Origin: a virus
Strand: one strand, 5' to 3'
Length of the DNA stretch: 64,000 nucleotides
IMG/VR virus record: IMGVR_UViG_3300028840_001747
Span: 1-64,000 of that record
Position 1 is the first letter of the stretch; the number at the start of each line of letters is the position of its first letter. The translations under genes were made by a program, and so were the position numbers. Below the pieces are notes generated by a model, which was not told where the DNA came from, did no database searches, and worked only from the letters and a program-made list of their open reading frames with translations. Below are positions 59,876 to 64,000 of this stretch, piece by piece.

Positions 59876-60532
59876 TTATTTTATAGGTTTTTTCAAATTT
59901 TTCAAGGCTTCTTGTTTCGCTTTAATATCGTTTTCTAAATCTTTTATTGTAGAATTTAAATCACTTTTATTTGATTCAAGAGCAGTATACCAACTACCTT
60001 TTTTACCAATTTTTTCAAGAGATTCATTCCGTGTACGAGCATATACAGCAAACAAAGGAGTTCCCATACTATTGCCTTCCATATCACTTTGATATATCAA
60101 AAATAATTTTTCAGGAACTACTTTTGGATCAATCTCAACTAATTCATCATCAGAAAAACTATATCTATAAACATTTCCTTTCTTTCCATTAAATAAATAT
60201 ACATCTCCGTAATCTTTATTCCTTTTCGCTTGAGAAAATAAAGATTTGATTTTATTTCCCGCAAATTCTACATACCAATCGGCTAATACACCAACTTCTT
60301 TCGGCTTTCTTGTTCTTGGATTACCATAATTTTTCCAATTATCCATAGTCCAATCTGATACATCCAAGTTAGGAGTATTCTTTAGAGCATCCAAAAATTT
60401 ATCTCTATTTTTCAAAGTAAGTTTGACGGCTTTCTTACCATATTTCTTAAAAAACGCACCACCAACATTTTCATTCAATAAAAAATTTTGAACTTCCTCT
60501 TTAATTATTTCATTCAATCTTGAACGTTTCAT
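59876..60532 (-). CDS. Protein with type II N-terminal tag (putative internal head protein)
   Basis: A 218-residue protein opening MKRSRLNEIIKEEVQNFLLN-EN. The tag is nearly the same as that of the ADP-ribosyltransferase-like protein at 53780. The body has FFKKYGKKAVKLTLKNRDKF, VLADWYVEFAGNKIKSLFSQ, DVYLFNGKKGNVYRYSF and a C-terminal coiled coil (SNKSDLNSTIKDLENDIKAK). No family recognised, though the LYLFxG and later FLIYQSD strands suggest a compact enzyme-like fold. Directly upstream of gp21. I infer packaging into the head, as for T4 internal proteins. Confidence 0.58.
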   Translation of the reverse strand: MKRSRLNEIIKEEVQNFLLNENVGGAFFKKYGKKAVKLTLKNRDKFLDALKNTPNLDVSDWTMDNWKNYGNPRTRKPKEVGVLADWYVEFAGNKIKSLFSQAKRNKDYGDVYLFNGKKGNVYRYSFSDDELVEIDPKVVPEKLFLIYQSDMEGNSMGTPLFAVYARTRNESLEKIGKKGSWYTALESNKSDLNSTIKDLENDIKAKQEALKNLKKPIK

Positions 60533-60541
60533 TTTTTCTCC

Positions 60542-60919
60542 TTATACCCACATTTGACGTTTCTTAAATAAATCAAAAAAGACGGCAGCAATCTCGGCTC
60601 GTATTATATCTTTAATCTCTGCAAAATCTTTTCTACTCAATGCTTCATCTAATCTTTGTTGTTGTAATTGTCTTTCCTCATAAAGAATAAGTAAATTGTT
60701 GTCTAACTCCGCTACCGTCTTATTTTTATCATACCATGTAAAACCATGCACCTCTTTTTCTTCGTCAGTATATTTTACTTTCATTCTTTTAAGTTGTTTA
60801 AGAGCTTCTGCTTTGTCTTTTACTCTAATAAATACTTTACCTTGAGAAGGCAATCCCTTAAACTCTTTTATCATTTCTTCACGAATAATTTCTTTTATTC
60901 TATCTTTTGAAATTTTCAT
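60542..60919 (-). CDS. Tagged protein with conserved VFFDLFKKR C-terminus
   Basis: A 125-residue protein opening MKISKDRIKEIIREEMIKEF (type II tag) and closing DFAEIKDIIRAEIAAVFFDL then FKKRQMWV. I associate the closing VFFDLxxKR motif with small proteins near portal and protease genes of marine T4-like phages, possibly prohead core proteins, but I cannot name a T4 gene. The middle has KVFIRVKDKAEALKQLKRMK, a ferredoxin-like strand-helix, and a coiled coil. Weak site GGTAAAGAT. Note that both ends are similar helices (IKEIIREE and IKDIIRAE). Confidence 0.58.
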   Translation of the reverse strand: MKISKDRIKEIIREEMIKEFKGLPSQGKVFIRVKDKAEALKQLKRMKVKYTDEEKEVHGFTWYDKNKTVAELDNNLLILYEERQLQQQRLDEALSRKDFAEIKDIIRAEIAAVFFDLFKKRQMWV

Positions 60920-60923
60920 ATCT

Positions 60924-61487
60924 TTACCTTATCTTTTTGGCGGCCGCATTCATTTTACCTGAATCCAACACTTGTTGTATCAAATGATATGTATCTAATG
61001 GATTAGCATATCCAAGTTTTTTATGTTCCGTACTTAAAAAATCTAATATGTCTTTCCTTACTTGATTTAGTGTTTCGCCAGTGAAATGTAATTCATTGAC
61101 CCTCTCACCACCTAAATTATCCTCACCAGGTTCCTCAGTCAAATCTATTAAATCCCACGACATAGGCCAGTTGTATTTTATGTTCTTTATCTTTTCACCA
61201 CTTAATCGGGCTGCTTCATCTCGTTTCATTGTCGTTGTCGGTGTGTGAATGTTTCCACCTTTGTAATACTCGCCCGTTGTCTTTCGTTGTAATAAATAAT
61301 ATTTATTCTTATCAACATCAATACTATTTGGAGTCATTTGTTGCCCAACTGGCTTTATCGCTTCTTGTCTAATTTTAGGATTAAGAAGTTCTTTCATTTT
61401 TATAGGATTTTCATTCAATCTATAATATGTTGAACGATCATACGCATCCTCTTTTCCTAACATTTTATACCAAAGTTTTTTATCCAT
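60924..61487 (-). CDS. Protein with diverged type I tag
   Basis: A 187-residue protein starting MDKKLWYKMLGKEDAYDRST, then YYRLNENPIKMKELL. The first nine residues follow the type I tag (M-D-K-K-x-W-x-K-x-L); L-N-E-N follows about 15 residues later than in the other members, as if a short stretch were inserted. The body has KNKYYLLQRKTTGEYYKGGN and NYWPM-like KYNWPMSWDLIDLTE, and helices at the end. No family recognised. AAAAGGGATAAAACG before the ATG. Putative internal head protein by tag. Confidence 0.55.
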   Translation of the reverse strand: MDKKLWYKMLGKEDAYDRSTYYRLNENPIKMKELLNPKIRQEAIKPVGQQMTPNSIDVDKNKYYLLQRKTTGEYYKGGNIHTPTTTMKRDEAARLSGEKIKNIKYNWPMSWDLIDLTEEPGEDNLGGERVNELHFTGETLNQVRKDILDFLSTEHKKLGYANPLDTYHLIQQVLDSGKMNAAAKKIR

Positions 61488-61493
61488 TTCGTT

Positions 61494-61748
61494 TTATCCC
61501 TTTTGAGCATCCATTATACGAGCCCTTACCCATTCTTGTAATTCTCTAAGCATTAACAACTTGATCATTTTATGATCATATGGTACATTCACTCTTTTTT
61601 TGATAAAATCCATTTGTTTCATTTCAGCTTTAACCGCAGCATTTATCACTTTATTTAGAACTTCTTTAGCAGCTTTCGCATCATGATTTTTATCTTCACT
61701 AACTAAAGTGTTTTCATTTAATATTTTGTTCCAAGTTTTTTTATCCAT
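61494..61748 (-). CDS. Small protein with type I tag
   Basis: An 84-residue protein opening MDKKTWNKILNENTLVSEDK. The first 15 residues are identical to those of the next upstream gene product. The rest is helical: AKAAKEVLNKVINAAVKAEM, KMIKLLMLRELQEWVRARIM. No family recognised. AAGGAAGAATC before ATG. With the gene at 61758 it makes a tandem pair with the same tag and unlike bodies, the best evidence in the window that the tag is an exchangeable signal. Confidence 0.62.
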   Translation of the reverse strand: MDKKTWNKILNENTLVSEDKNHDAKAAKEVLNKVINAAVKAEMKQMDFIKKRVNVPYDHKMIKLLMLRELQEWVRARIMDAQKG

Positions 61749-61757
61749 GATTCTTCC

Positions 61758-61967
61758 TTAAAAAGTAATTTCAATTTTCTTAGGCTTATTTTTCATTTTT
61801 TTTATTAACGCAACTAACTTATCATATAATTTTTGATCGTGATCGTGTTTTTTATCAGATGTATTATTAAAAATAATAACTGTACCTTGATAAGACGCAA
61901 CAAAATCATTCCCACCTTCATTTAAAGTATTTTCATTTAAAATTTTATTCCAAGTTTTCTTATCCAT
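61758..61967 (-). CDS. Small protein with type I tag
   Basis: A 69-residue protein opening MDKKTWNKILNENTLNEGGN, which holds L-N-E-N and L-N-E-G; the second fits the gp21 rule well. The remaining 50 residues have two strands (FVASYQGTVIIFNNT, KPKKIEITF) flanking a helix with HDHDQKLYDKLVALIKKMKN. No family recognised. Starts by TAATG overlap with the preceding gene, with GGAG nine bases upstream. Putative internal head protein. Confidence 0.62.
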   Translation of the reverse strand: MDKKTWNKILNENTLNEGGNDFVASYQGTVIIFNNTSDKKHDHDQKLYDKLVALIKKMKNKPKKIEITF

Positions 61968-63091
61968 TAGAATCTCCGTATCTTATTAATGATCCTTGTC
62001 ATTTTTTCATTTATCTTGTTCAAGGCTCTATGAGTATTTTTCCAATATTTTTGTGAATCAATTCCGGTCTCTTGTTTCAAACGAAGATTCAAGTCAATCG
62101 TTTTTTCTATCGATTCAAGTTGATTTCTTACGTCTCTAATGGCGACACCGATTTTTTGTTTGTTGTTCATTGTATCATCGTCACGATAATTTTGATAAGC
62201 TCCACGGCGACCCTCTTTGACCACTTTTATTACTTGACCAGAAGAATCTTCTACAGATATTTTAGCCCCTTTGTTATCCTTTTTCATCACACTAATAACA
62301 TCGTCTATCTCTTTGTGATCAGTTGTATGAAATTGATCCACTACCTTATTATTCTTTATAGCAACTATTGAATAACTTTTTCTCGCTTCATTTACACTTT
62401 CATTCGTTGATCCCATATATGATTTTATTTCATTTAAAAAATAAGTTAAATCGGACAACTCAGCTAATCCCCAACTCTCATTTCGCCGTCTCGCTAAATT
62501 TAACTTTTTAATATAAGAATCTAACTTTTTCATCATTCCTTTTTTGTCGGCTTTCGCTTCATTTATAATACCTTCCTCTAACTTGTCGCCACCACCGGTA
62601 AATGGACGCTTACCACCAAAATTACCAAAATCTTGTTTATCAGATTGAGTTACTTCTTGATATAATTCAATCGTTATTTCTTCATTCAATCCACTTCTTA
62701 CTTTCATTTCAGCAAACTTCTTACGATATACTAATGATTCTTTACGAGCATTTGCTAAATCTTCCCAATCCCGATCCTCAGGATCATTTACAAGTTTATA
62801 TCCAAGTTGTTGTGAAATTTCCCTTGTCCTATCCTTCAAACTCTTGGCGAAAGCATATGGAGTTTGGTATCCATCTTGACCGCCCATGGCAGTTACTGAA
62901 CTCACTTCGTCAAGTTCTTCATCTTTTCGTTTATCACACGTTTCATTCTTTTCACATTTCTCACACGGCGTTCCACATTCGCCAATATCACATTTATCTT
63001 TTTCCTCGTCCTCAATGTCAAATTGATCCATTTCTTGTTCAATCATTGTTCGTATCAATTCACGAATATCACTTTCATTTAAATTAGCCAT
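61967..63091 (-). CDS. Modular head-core protein with cysteine cluster
   Basis: I use the ATG at 63091 (MANLNESDIRELIRTMIEQE), behind AAGGAGAAAGTC; it overlaps the previous gene by eight bases. The 374-residue protein has a type II-like tag, then five Cys at 34-52 (CDIGECGTPCEKCEKNETC) that may bind zinc or an iron-sulphur cluster. Likely gp21-type sites are LDE-V (60-63), LEE-G (171-174), INE-A (176-179) and VNE-A (233-236). The pieces between are a helical module (180-230) and a small alpha/beta module (237-295, SYSIVAIKNNKVVDQF). The C-terminus is a long helix. Probably a core protein; not recognised. Confidence 0.6.
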   Translation of the reverse strand: MANLNESDIRELIRTMIEQEMDQFDIEDEEKDKCDIGECGTPCEKCEKNETCDKRKDEELDEVSSVTAMGGQDGYQTPYAFAKSLKDRTREISQQLGYKLVNDPEDRDWEDLANARKESLVYRKKFAEMKVRSGLNEEITIELYQEVTQSDKQDFGNFGGKRPFTGGGDKLEEGIINEAKADKKGMMKKLDSYIKKLNLARRRNESWGLAELSDLTYFLNEIKSYMGSTNESVNEARKSYSIVAIKNNKVVDQFHTTDHKEIDDVISVMKKDNKGAKISVEDSSGQVIKVVKEGRRGAYQNYRDDDTMNNKQKIGVAIRDVRNQLESIEKTIDLNLRLKQETGIDSQKYWKNTHRALNKINEKMTRIINKIRRF

Positions 63092-64000
63092 TGACTTTCT
63101 CCTTGTTAGGACAATCAACAACTTTTTTGACTTCTTTCAATAACTCAAAATATCTCATAAGTTGAACAAGTTGTTCTTCACTTACTACTTTACCACGTTT
63201 TAGTTTTTCAATGTTTGGTATAACACCTTCAACTTTTATTTGAGTCGCCTTATCTTCTATTTTAGGAATAAGTTGTGTTACTTCATCATTCACTCTATCA
63301 ACTTCAGCATCAACGTATTCACGGAATTGATTTGTGTTTGACACATTATAGATATATTCACGAAGTAAGTTCTTTTGAGCAGAATCTAAACCATCGTATT
63401 TCTCATTGAATTTTTCAGTCATAGTTTTATATGTGATCAATCTCAAATCTTCAGTCATCTTCTTATATTCTTCGATAGCTTTATCATTTTCACTAACTTC
63501 AGGTTTAGTAGGTTGAGTTTGTGTTCCAATGATATGTTCTATAAGAGTTGATTGACATTGAACTTTTTCGGCAGGTGGCAACTCACCATCTTCAGATGTA
63601 GCTGCTTCGAAAAGCTGATATATGGATGCTAAATTTTTGTAATTAGGTAATTTACTCCTAAAAAATTCATCCACATTATAATTTTCTTTAATCTCTTTAA
63701 TAAGATTATATTTTTCTTTACGTAAAGATGTATTGTTGATCTTCTTACGAGAATCAATAGATTCACTAATTAAATCTTTTGCTCGATTTTCAGATTGAAA
63801 TTTGGTTTCCATTAATCCTTTGTATAAAGACAACTCTTTAGATAATGGTTTTCCATTTCCATAATATCTTTTAATCAACTTTATCGCAAACGATTCATCG
63901 TTATCTTTACTTTCGTTTAACGCATCCGCAGTAGTTTGTCTTACTAAAAGCTCAAATAATAGTCCCGTGTTTTTGAACTTAGAATGTTTGATTCTTTTCA
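63084..64000 (-). CDS. Head-cluster protein, N-terminal ATG cut by the window edge
   Basis: The frame is open to position 64000, where it reads TG AAA AGA ATC; an A at 64001 would complete an ATG, giving MKRIKHSKFKNTGLLFELLV as the start and about 306 residues. KHSKxKNTGLLFELLxRQ is a distinctive opening I associate with a structural or assembly protein next to the portal gene in marine T4-like phages; its function is not known to me. The remainder is helical and charged, with IKEIKENYNVDEFFRSKLPN and a coiled coil at the end. It lies where gp20 (portal) should be just upstream. Confidence 0.65.
   Translation of the reverse strand, partial: KRIKHSKFKNTGLLFELLVRQTTADALNESKDNDESFAIKLIKRYYGNGKPLSKELSLYKGLMETKFQSENRAKDLISESIDSRKKINNTSLRKEKYNLIKEIKENYNVDEFFRSKLPNYKNLASIYQLFEAATSEDGELPPAEKVQCQSTLIEHIIGTQTQPTKPEVSENDKAIEEYKKMTEDLRLITYKTMTEKFNEKYDGLDSAQKNLLREYIYNVSNTNQFREYVDAEVDRVNDEVTQLIPKIEDKATQIKVEGVIPNIEKLKRGKVVSEEQLVQLMRYFELLKEVKKVVDCPNKEKVNG

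Noticed and set aside
62602-63087. 161-codon open frame on the plus strand
   Set aside because: Antisense to the head-core gene at 61967; no ribosome binding site, and a His/Leu/Gln-rich composition typical of a shadow frame.

Overview
This window is the virion-structure region of a large, AT-rich, contractile-tailed phage of the T4-like supergroup (myovirus morphology, dsDNA). I see no rRNA, tRNA, CRISPR array or insertion sequence. Sixty of the 61 genes lie on the minus strand, tightly packed with many TAATG or ATGA overlaps and mostly GGAG-type ribosome binding sites. The exception is a small GIY-YIG-like gene on the plus strand at 48434. Reading in the direction of transcription (from 64000 down to 1), the order is head core and prohead protease, scaffold, major capsid protein, neck, sheath terminator, a 31-kb fibre/adhesin locus, tail sheath, tail tube, baseplate hub assembly, tape measure, baseplate tube initiator and LysM baseplate protein.

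Region by region. 64000-53780 holds gp21 (protease), gp22 (scaffold) and about a dozen mostly unrecognised proteins where T4 has its prohead core genes. Many of them carry one of two recurring N-terminal helices that end in LNE, LTE or LKE-like sites. These resemble T4 capsid-targeting sequences and gp21 cleavage sites. Several larger proteins are mosaics of modules bounded by the same kind of site. A phage bS21 ribosomal protein and a tiny ADP-ribosyltransferase-like protein sit in this cluster. 53584-50795 is gp22 and gp23. 50592-48434 is an accessory cassette with a host-type promoter and the plus-strand nuclease-like gene. 48253-44411 is neck (gp13- and gp14-like) plus two tandem gp15-like terminators. 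44414-43708 holds two small tagged proteins. 43708-13545 is the fibre locus: ten proteins up to 3172 residues with shaft repeats, collagen-like linkers, LamG, FN3, NHL-like, sialidase-like and YadA-head-like parts. 13471-5176 is gp18, gp19 and the gp26 hub-assembly protein, interrupted by a cassette of five small non-structural genes (10600-9670) and a second group of tagged small proteins (9503-8562). 5162-1 is tape measure and baseplate.

Regulation. A motif reading TATATTTATA on the coding strand precedes about ten transcription units, including the single plus-strand gene, so it looks like the phage late promoter. Three copies share an upstream ACGTTTCG box at fixed spacing. Two nearly identical promoters of a different kind (TTGAC-N17-TATATT, one also matching the Bacteroidota TAnnTTTG form) drive the two accessory cassettes. 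Rho-independent terminators separate most units.

Host. The sequence does not fix the host. The low GC, marine-type fibre domains and promoter form would fit a marine bacterium, possibly Bacteroidota; this is inference. All functional names rest on recognition of motifs, size and gene order, without database searches.
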